64,000 nt of DNA from Methanobrevibacter millerae (GTDB taxonomy: Archaea; Methanobacteriota; Methanobacteria; Methanobacteriales; Methanobacteriaceae), in the NCBI RefSeq assembly GCF_900103415.1, contig NZ_FMXB01000003.1, positions 48,522 to 112,521 of the forward strand, given 5' to 3'. Made by a program: the position numbers and the translations under genes. Positions 56,916-64,000 of the stretch are shown here, piece after piece (positions within the stretch are counted from its first letter, which is position 1; each line of letters begins with the position of its first letter). The notes beneath the pieces were generated by a model, which searched no databases, was not told the origin of the DNA, and saw only the letters and a list, made by a program, of their open reading frames with translations.

Positions 56916-57188
56916 TTAAAGTCTGGAGTAGTATTCCAAAATGGTTGAGATATCGCCTAAAGCGTCATCTGCATCGCCGTCATCGATTGCTTCCTTTACG
57001 CAGTTTTCCAAATGTCCCTCTACAATAATGTGCCCAACCTTATGCAGAGCGGATTTGGATGCGTTGACCTGCATGAGTATCTGTTCGCAGGGAATGTCCT
57101 CGTCAATCATGCGGTCTATTGCATTGATTTGGCCGATGATTTTTTTAAGCCTTCTGTGTAAGTTTTCACTGTCCATACATTTTTTCAT
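56916..57188 (-). CDS. csoR: CsoR/RcnR-type metal-sensing repressor (90 aa)
   Basis: An all-helical DUF156 repressor that leaves DNA when it binds Cu(I) or another metal. LHRRLKKIIGQINAIDRMID is the family start. The ligand pattern Cys-x24-His-x3-Cys is complete: Cys34 in IPCEQIL, His59 in EGHLENC and Cys63. This favours copper sensing (CsoR) over formaldehyde (FrmR) or nickel (RcnR). ATG 57188 is preferred over GTG 57197, which lies in AGGTGG, the ribosome binding site. Palindromic operators flank the gene on both sides, implying control of itself and of the ATPase-copZ pair. Confidence 0.9.
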   Translation of the reverse strand: MKKCMDSENLHRRLKKIIGQINAIDRMIDEDIPCEQILMQVNASKSALHKVGHIIVEGHLENCVKEAIDDGDADDALGDISTILEYYSRL

Positions 57189-57198
57189 AGTAACCACC

Positions 57199-57216
57199 TA
57201 TACCTACAGGGGTATA
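57199..57216 (-). promoter_or_regulatory. Operator in front of csoR
   Basis: TATACCTACAGGGGTATA has perfect 6-bp arms TATACC/GGTATA and sits 10 bp before the csoR ATG. It is the same type as the site at 56880-56897 and probably serves autoregulation. Confidence 0.65.
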
Positions 57217-57240
57217 TGAACCTTATATTATATAAATCTT

Positions 57241-57759
57241 GTTATGGAAATCATTAATAGTTAATACTTTTAATATAATTTTTATTATTTATATATTATT
57301 AATTTTTAAAAAAGTATTACATATTTTTATTTAATTCAAATCAGTCATTTTTCCATTTCAGCAATTCAAATCAGCTGTTTTCATTAATCAATCAACATTA
57401 TTTCATTCAATTCCCTTTTGCTAGTGATTAATCGATTATCTTTTTTTAACCATTATTGTGGCTAAATTTTAAAAATCATTAATTTAATACTTTTCTTTTT
57501 TAATTAAACCATAGTCAATATTTTCCAATTTTAAAGTTCAATGTCAGTTTTTTCAATTTAATTTCACTTAAAAATCACTTAAATCCAAATCAAACCTTTT
57601 TAAAATGATTTATTTTTAAGTAACCTTTATATGTTTATTACTCCTTATATAAAGATTTGATTATTTATTAAATAATCGTTTCTTTGATAATTGTATTAAC
57701 TCAGTTAATACTTTTAATAAGGTATTAATTTTAAGGTACAATAATTTAGGAGGTAAGTA
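57241..57759 (+). promoter_or_regulatory. Long upstream region of mrtBDGA with TATA box, three TTAATACTTT boxes and a leader hairpin
   Basis: About 520 bp without a gene. TTAATACTTT occurs at 57261, 57484 and 57705, spaced 223 and 221 bp, with an inverted AAAGTATTA at 57311-57319. The TATA candidate is CTTATATAAA (57644-57653); CCTTTATATG (57624-57633) is another. TTAATAC (57705-57711) and GTATTAA (57722-57728) can pair as a leader hairpin. AGGAGGT before ATG 57760 is a very strong ribosome binding site. The region from about 57256 is repeated at 62451-62972. MCR II is hydrogen-regulated in related methanogens, so these elements are candidates for that control. Confidence 0.6.
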
Positions 57760-59091
57760 ATGCGAATATATGATGACGAATTAGATTTGTATGGTCCCGA
57801 TGGAAAACTTCTCCAGGAAGACGTTCCGTTGGAGGCTATCAGCCCGCTTAAGAATTCTGCGATTCAGGATATGATATATGACATTAAAAGATCTGCTGCA
57901 GTAAACTTGGCCGGTATTGAAAAAGGATTGAAAAATGCTGCTATGGGCGGTAAATCCGTTTTTATTCCGGGAAGAGAGCTGGATCTTCCTATAGTTGAAA
58001 ACGCAGAAGTGATAGCCGGGAAAATTGAAAAGATTCTTCGCGTTAATGAAGATGATGACACCACCGTTAACCTTATTAACGACGGACAGCAATTGCTGGT
58101 TCAGCTTCCGTTTGAAAGGCTGAACGTGGCTGCCGATTATTCCGTATCCACAATGCAGACAGGTGCCGCAACGATTCAGGCAATCATCGACACCTTTGAT
58201 GTAAACATGTTTGACGCATCAACAATCAAGACGTCAGTAATGGGTGCATATCCAAGAACCGTCGATTTGTCCGGTGCACACATCAGTGCGCTTCTGGGGC
58301 CTCCGGTTCTCCTGGAAGGTTTAGGTTATGGTTTAAGAAACATTATGGCAAACCACGTTGTTGCAATTACCAACAAGCAGACTTTAAATGCTGCTGCACT
58401 GTCCTCAATCATGGAACAGACTGCAATGTTTGAAACCGGTGATGCGACAGGGGCCTTTGAAAGGATGCACCTGCTGACCCTGGCATATCAGGGCTTGAAT
58501 GCCGACAATTTGGTTTTTGACATTGTAAAGGAAAACGGAAAGGGAACCGTAGGTACTGTAATCCAGTCCCTGGTCGGCAGGGCAATTGAGGATAATGTAA
58601 TCAGAGTAGCTAAAAAGATGCCTTCAGGATATAATCTATATGAACCGGTTGACTGGGCATTATGGAACGCTTATGCCGCTGCAGGATTGCTTGCTGCAGT
58701 AATCGTTAATATCGGTGCTGCAAGGGCTGCTCAGGCAGTTGCATCAACTGTATTGTATTATAACGACATGCTCGAATACGAAACAGGGCTTCCTGGTGTG
58801 GATTACGGAAGAACCGAAGGTGTAGGTGTAGGATTCAGTTTCTTCTCACATTCAATTTACGGTGGGGGAGGACCGGGAACATTCCACGGAAACCACGTAG
58901 TAACAAGACACGCAAAGGGAACGGCAATTCCTTGTGCATCCGCTGCAATGTGTTTGGATGCGGGAACCCAGATGTTTTCAGTTCAAAGGACTTCATCATT
59001 GATTGGAATAGTCTACGGCACTATAGACAATCTTAGAAATCCGATTCCTAACGTTGCAAACGTTGCAGGTGAAATTAAGGAAAAGCTTTAG
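57760..59091 (+). CDS. mrtB: Methyl-coenzyme M reductase II, beta subunit (443 aa)
   Basis: Beta subunit of the (alpha-beta-gamma)2 enzyme that makes methane from methyl-CoM and CoB. Family features are [18 protein letters not shown] at the start, [20 protein letters not shown], the glycine-rich [20 protein letters not shown] and [14 protein letters not shown] near the active site. The operon order B-D-G-A without mcrC identifies the isoenzyme II (mrt) operon rather than mcrBDCGA. AGGAGGT precedes the ATG. Confidence 0.94.
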   Translation: MRIYDDELDLYGPDGKLLQEDVPLEAISPLKNSAIQDMIYDIKRSAAVNLAGIEKGLKNAAMGGKSVFIPGRELDLPIVENAEVIAGKIEKILRVNEDDDTTVNLINDGQQLLVQLPFERLNVAADYSVSTMQTGAATIQAIIDTFDVNMFDASTIKTSVMGAYPRTVDLSGAHISALLGPPVLLEGLGYGLRNIMANHVVAITNKQTLNAAALSSIMEQTAMFETGDATGAFERMHLLTLAYQGLNADNLVFDIVKENGKGTVGTVIQSLVGRAIEDNVIRVAKKMPSGYNLYEPVDWALWNAYAAAGLLAAVIVNIGAARAAQAVASTVLYYNDMLEYETGLPGVDYGRTEGVGVGFSFFSHSIYGGGGPGTFHGNHVVTRHAKGTAIPCASAAMCLDAGTQMFSVQRTSSLIGIVYGTIDNLRNPIPNVANVAGEIKEKL

Positions 59092-59100
59092 GGTGTTTTT

Positions 59101-59595
59101 ATGGATGAATCAGAAAAGGTTAATGTTATAGACATTAAAATTATTCCAAACAGATACTTGAAGCCAAAGACTACCGAAAAATTGCTGAACGCCATTTATA
59201 ATCTGGAAGGTCAGCAAAGAGTCCTGATACATGGCCCATCAATTCCTCTGAAGGTATTTTATGGACCGGGAAAGGGACACGTTGTAAATCACACGGACAG
59301 AAAGGTCATAAACGTGAAAGGTCATGATCTGGAACTGCGTGTAATGGTCGGCGAAATCGTTATCACTGTGGACATGTCTAAGTTCAACGCCTTTATGGAT
59401 GATTTGGAAGACATTCTGGGTGAATTCATGCCGTGTGACTATTCATTGCTTGTTGGAATCTTCACGAGAACAAAGTCAACGATTTCCGATTATCTCAAGT
59501 ATGGAAACAATTTCGAAAGCGCAATAGATGAACGTTACATCGGTTTGGTCGATTCACGTGCAAAAACATCTGAAACAGTTAAAGTTATTAAATAA
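59101..59595 (+). CDS. mrtD: Methyl-coenzyme M reductase operon protein D (164 aa)
   Basis: A small accessory protein encoded in all mcr/mrt operons. It is not a subunit of mature MCR but is found with the apoenzyme and is thought to help assembly or F430 loading. The recognisable start DIKIIPNRYLKPKTTEKLLN is followed by RVLIHGPSIP and KVFYGPGKGHVVNH, with a central strand ELRVMVGEIVITVD. Position between mrtB (9 bp) and mrtG (12 bp) confirms the call. Confidence 0.92.
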   Translation: MDESEKVNVIDIKIIPNRYLKPKTTEKLLNAIYNLEGQQRVLIHGPSIPLKVFYGPGKGHVVNHTDRKVINVKGHDLELRVMVGEIVITVDMSKFNAFMDDLEDILGEFMPCDYSLLVGIFTRTKSTISDYLKYGNNFESAIDERYIGLVDSRAKTSETVKVIK

Positions 59596-59607
59596 TGTTG
59601 GTGAATT

Positions 59608-60402
59608 ATGGGATATAAAGCTCAATACGGTCCTGGTGAAACTAAAATTGCTGAAAACAGAAGAAAGCATATGAATCCGGACCATGAATTTAAGAAAGTT
59701 AGAAGTGTATCTGATGAAGGCATAGTAAAGATACTTGGCCACAGAAACCCTGGTGAAAGCTATAAGACCGTTCATCCACCATTAGCTGAAATGGAAGATG
59801 ACGGGGATATTATCAAACACATCGTAGAGCCAACGCCAGGTGCTGCTGAAGGAATCAGGGTCAGATACATTCAGTTTGCGGATTCCATGTATAATGCTCC
59901 TGCACAACCTTATGACAGAGCCAGAACATATATGTGGAGATATAGGGGAGTGGATACAGGTACATTATCTGGAAGACAGGTAATTGAAATAAGAGAACAG
60001 GATTTGGAAAAAATAGCCAAAGAGTTAGTCGAAACCGATATTTTTGACCCGGCAAGATGCGGAATGAGAGGCGCAACGGTGCACGGTCACTCACTGAGGC
60101 TTGACGAAAACGGTCTGATGTTTGACGGGCTTCAAAGGTACATCTTCAATGAAGAGGATGGACACGTCTACTACGTGAAAGACCAGGTTGGACGTCCTTT
60201 GGATGAAGCCATTGACGTAGGCGCACCTTTGGATGAGGATTATCTGAAGGAAATCACCACAATCTACAGGGAAGACAATATAGGTATGAGACAAGACAAG
60301 GAAGCTCTTGAAGTCGTTGAAAATATCCATACTGCTCGTACTGAAGGAGGATATGGTATGGGTGTATTTTCCAAGGACTTAAAAAAGAAATTAGGTGAAT
60401 AA
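59608..60402 (+). CDS. mrtG: Methyl-coenzyme M reductase II, gamma subunit (264 aa)
   Basis: Gamma subunit of MCR II. Signatures: [40 protein letters not shown], and [21 protein letters not shown] length of 264 fits MrtG, as McrG of isoenzyme I is about 15 residues shorter. GTTGGTGAATT upstream is a good ribosome binding site. The mrtA ribosome binding site (AGGTGA) lies in its last codons, so the two are coupled. Confidence 0.94.
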   Translation: MGYKAQYGPGETKIAENRRKHMNPDHEFKKVRSVSDEGIVKILGHRNPGESYKTVHPPLAEMEDDGDIIKHIVEPTPGAAEGIRVRYIQFADSMYNAPAQPYDRARTYMWRYRGVDTGTLSGRQVIEIREQDLEKIAKELVETDIFDPARCGMRGATVHGHSLRLDENGLMFDGLQRYIFNEEDGHVYYVKDQVGRPLDEAIDVGAPLDEDYLKEITTIYREDNIGMRQDKEALEVVENIHTARTEGGYGMGVFSKDLKKKLGE

Positions 60403-60403
60403 A

Positions 60404-62059
60404 ATGGCTTTGGAGAATAAAAAGTTTTTAAACGCATTAAATCAAAAATTCAAAGGTGAAGATCAGGAAAGCGATCACACCAGTTTCTACTGCTTCGGCG
60501 GCTGGAAACAGTCCGAAAGAAAAAGGGAATTCAATGATGCTGCGGAAAAATTAGCTAAAGAAAGAAACATGCCATTTTATAATCCGGACATTGGTGTGCC
60601 GCTGGGTCAAAGGCAGCTGATGGCATACAAGATTTCCGGAACCGAAGATTACGTTGAAGGCGACGACCTGCACTTCTGTAACAATGCGGCAATCCAGCAG
60701 CTTGTTGACGACATAAAAAGGACAATCATTGTAGGTATGGACACTGCACACTCTGTTCTTCAGGAAAGGCTCGGTGTGGAAGTGACTCCGGAAACGATTA
60801 ACGAATATATGGAAAACATTAACCACGCGCTTCCGGGCGGAGCCGTTGTGCAGGAGCACATGGTTGAAGTTCACCCTGGACTTGTGGATGACTGTTACGC
60901 TAAAATATTTACCGGAAACGACGATCTGGCTGACGAACTGGACAAACGGGTGTTAATTGATATTAATAAGGAATTTCCAGAAGATCAGGCAGAAATGCTC
61001 AAGAAATATGTTGGAAACAAAACCTATCAGGTAAGTAGGGTTCCTACCCTTGTTGTAAGGGCATGTGACGGAGGTACAGTTTCCAGATGGTCCGCTATGC
61101 AGATAGGTATGAGTTTCATCAACGCATACAAGCTATGTGCGGGTGAAGCGGCTATCGCTGACTTTTCATACGCTGCAAAGCACGCAGACGTTATCGGTAT
61201 GGGTGCATTCCTGCCGTCAAGACGTGCAAGAGGACCTAACGAACCCGGCGGTGTGGCATTCGGTAACCTTGCCGATATGGTACAGACTTCAAGGGTAAGT
61301 GACGACCCTGCGGAAGTGTCTCTGGAAGTAATTGCGGCCGCTGCAGTACTCTACGACCAGGTCTGGCTTGGATCATACATGTCAGGCGGTGTAGGATTTA
61401 CGCAATACGCAAGTGCAGCATATACCGACGACATTCTCGACGATTTCCTCTATTACGGTATGGATTATGTTGAAAAGAACTATGGAATGTGTAACGCTGA
61501 ATTAAGCATGGATACTGTCCGTGACATCTCAACCGAAGTAACCCTTTACGGATTGGAACAGTACGAAATACCTACCCTTCTTGAAACCCACTTCGGAGGT
61601 TCTCAAAGGGCAAGTGTCATATCTGCCGCTGCAGGCTGTTCAACCGCATTTGCAACCGGAAATTCAAACGCCGGTGTAAACGGATGGTATTTAAGTATGA
61701 TTCTGCATAAGGAAGCTCATTCCAGACTTGGATTCTACGGCTATGACTTGCAGGATCAGGCAGGTGCATCAAATTCATTATCAATCAGAAGCGATGAAGG
61801 TCTGATTCACGAATTGAGAGGTCCAAACTATCCGAACTATGCAATGAACGTAGGACACCAGCCTGAATATGCAGGTATCGCTCAGGCACCTCACGCAGCA
61901 AGGGGAGATGCATTCTGTACAAATCCATTAATCAAGATTGCATTTGCCGATGACAATCTGACGTTCGACTTCAAGCATCCGAGAAAGGAAATAGCTAAGG
62001 GAGCATTAAGGGAATTCATGCCTTCCGGTGAAAGGGATATTATCATTCCTTCAATTTAA
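60404..62059 (+). CDS. mrtA: Methyl-coenzyme M reductase II, alpha subunit (551 aa)
   Basis: Catalytic alpha subunit binding F430, coenzyme M and coenzyme [20 protein letters not shown] holds the positions of the methylated His (His260) and methyl-Arg. [15 protein letters not shown] holds an active-site Tyr. [15 protein letters not shown] holds the thioglycine site (Gly446) and the Asp later oxidised in isoenzyme I. Where the Methanothermobacter isoenzyme I has S-methyl-Cys452 this protein has Ala453. [20 protein letters not shown] and [10 protein letters not shown] close the site. ATG 60404 is chosen because the in-frame GTG 60395 lies within AGGTGA. Confidence 0.95.
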   Translation: MALENKKFLNALNQKFKGEDQESDHTSFYCFGGWKQSERKREFNDAAEKLAKERNMPFYNPDIGVPLGQRQLMAYKISGTEDYVEGDDLHFCNNAAIQQLVDDIKRTIIVGMDTAHSVLQERLGVEVTPETINEYMENINHALPGGAVVQEHMVEVHPGLVDDCYAKIFTGNDDLADELDKRVLIDINKEFPEDQAEMLKKYVGNKTYQVSRVPTLVVRACDGGTVSRWSAMQIGMSFINAYKLCAGEAAIADFSYAAKHADVIGMGAFLPSRRARGPNEPGGVAFGNLADMVQTSRVSDDPAEVSLEVIAAAAVLYDQVWLGSYMSGGVGFTQYASAAYTDDILDDFLYYGMDYVEKNYGMCNAELSMDTVRDISTEVTLYGLEQYEIPTLLETHFGGSQRASVISAAAGCSTAFATGNSNAGVNGWYLSMILHKEAHSRLGFYGYDLQDQAGASNSLSIRSDEGLIHELRGPNYPNYAMNVGHQPEYAGIAQAPHAARGDAFCTNPLIKIAFADDNLTFDFKHPRKEIAKGALREFMPSGERDIIIPSI

Positions 62060-62450
62060 AAATCAATGAAAATGGTGGAAAAACGGCAGTAATTGGAAAA
62101 TAAGAATGGATTGTTGCATTGATAAATTAATTAAGATTAAAATTTATATCATCAAACTTTGCCCAAACATAAATGAATCTTAATGTCAATATCAATGCAT
62201 TTAATCTTTTTCAATTTTATTATATTTAAATATGCATTTTAAAGCCGATGTGAATTTAAATTTGCTGCTTTTTCACCTCTTTTTTTATAAACTGTTCATA
62301 ATATTCTGTATTTTGCTTATTTTTTCACATTTAATCCCTGAATTAACGTTTCATTAACGGGTCATATGTGCAGGCGAAAAATCGAGTAATGTATTGAATT
62401 TGCCTTTTGGGAATTTCTTGCGTGCTGATGATTTTTCGATGGGGTTTTAG
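62060..62450 (+). other. Intergenic region after mrtA
   Basis: About 390 bp with no gene recognised. It is AT-rich with scattered T-runs (for example 62279-62286) that could end transcription. A GC-richer patch, AACGGGTCATATGTGCAGGC near 62356-62376, is not explained. No similarity to the region left of 57241 was seen, so the duplicated segment begins only near 62450. Confidence 0.4.
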
Positions 62451-62972
62451 ATTTATTAATACTTTCAGAATAAATTTTATTATTTATATATTATTATTTT
62501 TTTAAAAAGTATTACATTTTCTTTATCCAATTTAAACTCCGTATTTTCCTCATCAACTGATTTAAATAAGTTATTTTCATTTGTATTAAATTATTTTCTG
62601 GGGTTTGCTGCTTTTTGATAGTGAATAATCTGTTATATTTTTTTAACTTACTCTGTGTTTAAATTTTAAAATCAGTTAAATTAATACTTTTATATTTTAA
62701 CTTAATTTTGACCAATATTTGCTAATTTAAAAACTTAATATTAATTTTCATAAAATTATGTTGCTTTTAAAATAATTAAAATCAAATCAGACGTTTTTTA
62801 AACGTTTTATTTTTAAGAAACTTTTATATGCTTATTACTTCTAATATATAAACTTGATTATTAGTTAAATAATCATTAATTTGAGGATTGTATTAAGTCA
62901 GTTAATACTTTTAATAAGGTATTAATCGATTAAGCACAATTCTCCGGAAAGTAACCTGTGTGCGAAATTATG
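62451..62972 (+). repeat. Second copy of the mrtB upstream region with possible vestigial mrtB start
   Basis: Colinear with 57256-57775 at an offset of 5195-5197 bp. All three TTAATACTTT boxes (62456, 62681, 62902), the inverted AAAGTATTA (62506), the TATA candidates (62818-62852) and the leader hairpin arms (62902-62908, 62919-62925) are kept. Over the 120 bp from 57611 against 62808 I count 17 mismatches (86% identity). At the place of the mrtB start (AGGAGGTAAGTAATGCGA) the copy has GGAAAGTAACCTGTGTGCGA, and the following frame reads GTG CGA AAT TAT GGC GAT AAA TAA, like MRIYDDE then a stop. Confidence 0.8.
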
Positions 62973-63280
62973 GCGATAAATAATTCTGCATGTTGAATGA
63001 AAATCCTTAAACGGCATTCCTTAAAAGTTATTTGACTGCTTTAGCTTTCGGTGATTCAATAAAAAGTGATGCATTAAAGCTATAAGCTATTTTAAATCAT
63101 TAAAAACTATTGTAATCACGTCGTGGAGAGAGATTTCTGAATTGCCGAAAATTAACTGGGTGTCCGGAATGTTTGTTCGTGCATTTGGATGTTATTGTCG
63201 CAATACATTAGGTTATTTTCCTAAAATCAAACAGAAATGTTTGTTAATGACGATGTAATAGACACATAAAAAGAATTCAT
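62973..63280 (+). other. Spacer between the duplicated mrt region and mtd
   Basis: 308 bp. It contains a somewhat GC-richer part (63110-63180) with no open frame of note and no resemblance to mrtB that I can see. The mtd promoter may lie here or within the duplicated mrt region; no convincing TATA box was found close to mtd. Confidence 0.4.
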
Positions 63281-63311
63281 GAATAATGAGGGATTTATTC
63301 CTTCATTATTC
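63281..63311 (+). promoter_or_regulatory. 13-bp leader hairpin just before mtd
   Basis: GAATAATGA (63281-63289) pairs perfectly with TCATTATTC (63303-63311). Four further pairs inside (one G-U) leave a 5-nt loop. The stem ends 12 nt before the mtd ribosome binding site (GGTGA, 63324-63328), so it could affect translation, mRNA stability or processing. No T-run follows, which argues against a terminator. Confidence 0.65.
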
Positions 63312-63332
63312 AAATGAAAGAATGGTGAAATA

Positions 63333-64000
63333 ATGGTAGTGAAAATTTGCATATTAAGAAGCGGAAATATTGGAACCTCTCCAGTATTGGACTTGTTATT
63401 GGATGAAAGGGCAGACAGACCAAACATTGACGTTAGAGTGTTCGGGTCCGGAGCTAAAATGAATCCTGAACAAGTTGAAAATGTTGTACCTAAATTAGAA
63501 CAATTTGATCCTGATTTCTGTAAATTTATCAGCCCAAACCCTGGGGCACCTGGTCCTGCAAGAGCAAGGGAAATCCTCTCTGAAGCAGACATACCAGCCG
63601 TTATCATCGGTGACGCTCCAGGTAAGGGCAAAAAAGATGAAATTGAAGAACAGGGCCTCGGCTACATTATCGTAATGTCTGATCCGATGATTGGTGCAAA
63701 AAGGGAATGGCTGGACCCTACAGAAATGGCTATTTTCAATGCAGACATCATCAAGGTACTTGCTGAAACCGGTGCATTAAGACTGGTTCAAAACACAATC
63801 GATGACATGATTGCTGCAGTTGATGCAGGTAAGGAAATCGAATTGCCTAAACTCATTATCACCGCAGAAAAAGCTGTCGAAGCAGGCGGATTTGAAAATC
63901 CATATGCCAAAGCTAAAGCAATCGCAGCTTACGAAATGGCTGGCGCTGTAGCCAATTTAGATATGAAAGGTTGTTTCATGACAAAAGGATTTGAAAATTT
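63333..64000 (+). CDS. mtd: F420-dependent methylene-tetrahydromethanopterin dehydrogenase (5' part, runs off window)
   Basis: Reversibly reduces methenyl-H4MPT to methylene-H4MPT with F420H2, the fourth step of CO2 reduction to methane. The frame starts VVKICILRSGNIGTSPVLDL and continues with RPNIDVRVFGSGAKMNPEQV, DFCKFISPNPGAPGPARARE, VIIGDAPGKGKKDEIEEQG and YIIVMSDPMIGAKREWLDPT, all closely Mtd-like. 222 codons are inside the window; the rest (about 55) lie beyond 64000. GGTGA precedes ATG 63333. It follows mrtBDGA with the duplicated mrt region between. Confidence 0.95.
   Translation, partial: MVVKICILRSGNIGTSPVLDLLLDERADRPNIDVRVFGSGAKMNPEQVENVVPKLEQFDPDFCKFISPNPGAPGPARAREILSEADIPAVIIGDAPGKGKKDEIEEQGLGYIIVMSDPMIGAKREWLDPTEMAIFNADIIKVLAETGALRLVQNTIDDMIAAVDAGKEIELPKLIITAEKAVEAGGFENPYAKAKAIAAYEMAGAVANLDMKGCFMTKGFEN

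Noticed and set aside
4733-60397. Upstream GTG or ATG starts at 4733, 16248, 19510, 22979, 57197 and 60395
   Set aside because: Each of these codons overlaps or abuts a GGTGA- or GATGAT-type ribosome binding site serving a better-placed ATG a few bases downstream.
62060-63332. A complete second mrt operon after the duplicated promoter
   Set aside because: Beyond the first seven codons no similarity to mrtB, mrtD, mrtG or mrtA is visible before mtd; only the upstream region remains.

Overview
This window is a piece of a methanogenic archaeon of the order Methanobacteriales, most likely a gut or rumen Methanobrevibacter. The evidence is an AT-rich genome with GGTGA-type ribosome binding sites and archaeal TATA boxes, a methyl-coenzyme M reductase II operon (mrtBDGA), F420-dependent mtd, the MCR activator AtwA, coenzyme F420, methanofuran and methanopterin genes, a MreB-like actin, and very large 'adhesin-like' surface proteins. 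No tRNA, rRNA or CRISPR array was recognised.

Layout. 1-4300: the tail of one adhesin-like protein and a complete second one. 4.4-5.4 kb: a small-gene locus with a winged-helix regulator and a DUF2283-like protein. 5.6-9.5 kb: PEP synthase, MfnA and MptD. 9.5-11.4 kb: a sortase and a CpaB/SAF-like membrane protein. 11.8-14.2 kb: an unrecognised protein, MreB and RNase HII. 14.3-19.5 kb: ExbB/ExbD, PurO, CofE, CofD, GTP cyclohydrolase III and a Dus-like TIM barrel. 19.5-23 kb: AtwA, a YgjP-type metalloprotease, an Rpn-type nuclease and a decayed copy of its end. 23.3-44.3 kb: three giant adhesin-like genes (1,900, 2,327 and 2,727 residues), about one third of the window. 44.5-46.8 kb: methanogenesis marker 9, precorrin-2 dehydrogenase and HemA. 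46.8-50 kb: an AAA ATPase, a metallophosphoesterase and an endonuclease IV-like protein. 50-51 kb: a second winged-helix locus with one broken gene. 51.1-54.7 kb: GAPDH, DUF4013, Amt and GlnK. 54.8-57.2 kb: a copper/heavy-metal locus with a CopZ-like chaperone, a frameshifted P-type ATPase, a CsoR-type repressor and two palindromic operators. 57.3-62.1 kb: mrtBDGA. 62.4-63.0 kb: a second copy of the mrt upstream region. 63.3-64 kb: the start of mtd.

How the parts work together. The core genes serve methanogenesis from H2/CO2: Mtd, MCR II and its ATP-dependent activator AtwA, plus F420, methanofuran, methanopterin and tetrapyrrole/F430-precursor synthesis. The accessory genes are mostly for the cell surface: modular proteins with a signal peptide, beta-helix domains and Ig-like C-terminal repeats. 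They share nearly identical terminal repeats and appear to evolve by recombination.

Most notable observations: (i) two neighbouring adhesin genes, and a Dus-like gene elsewhere, have intact N-termini only if translation starts at AUU or AUA; (ii) about 520 bp of the mrtB upstream region, with a possible vestigial mrtB start, is repeated downstream of mrtA in front of mtd; (iii) two winged-helix small-gene loci share a promoter octamer, and one has a member with an in-frame stop; (iv) the P-type ATPase is split at GGGGAAAA beside intact CsoR-type operators; (v) the marker 9 protein is an internal 50-residue duplication with eight cysteines. All calls are from reading the sequence; no database search was run.
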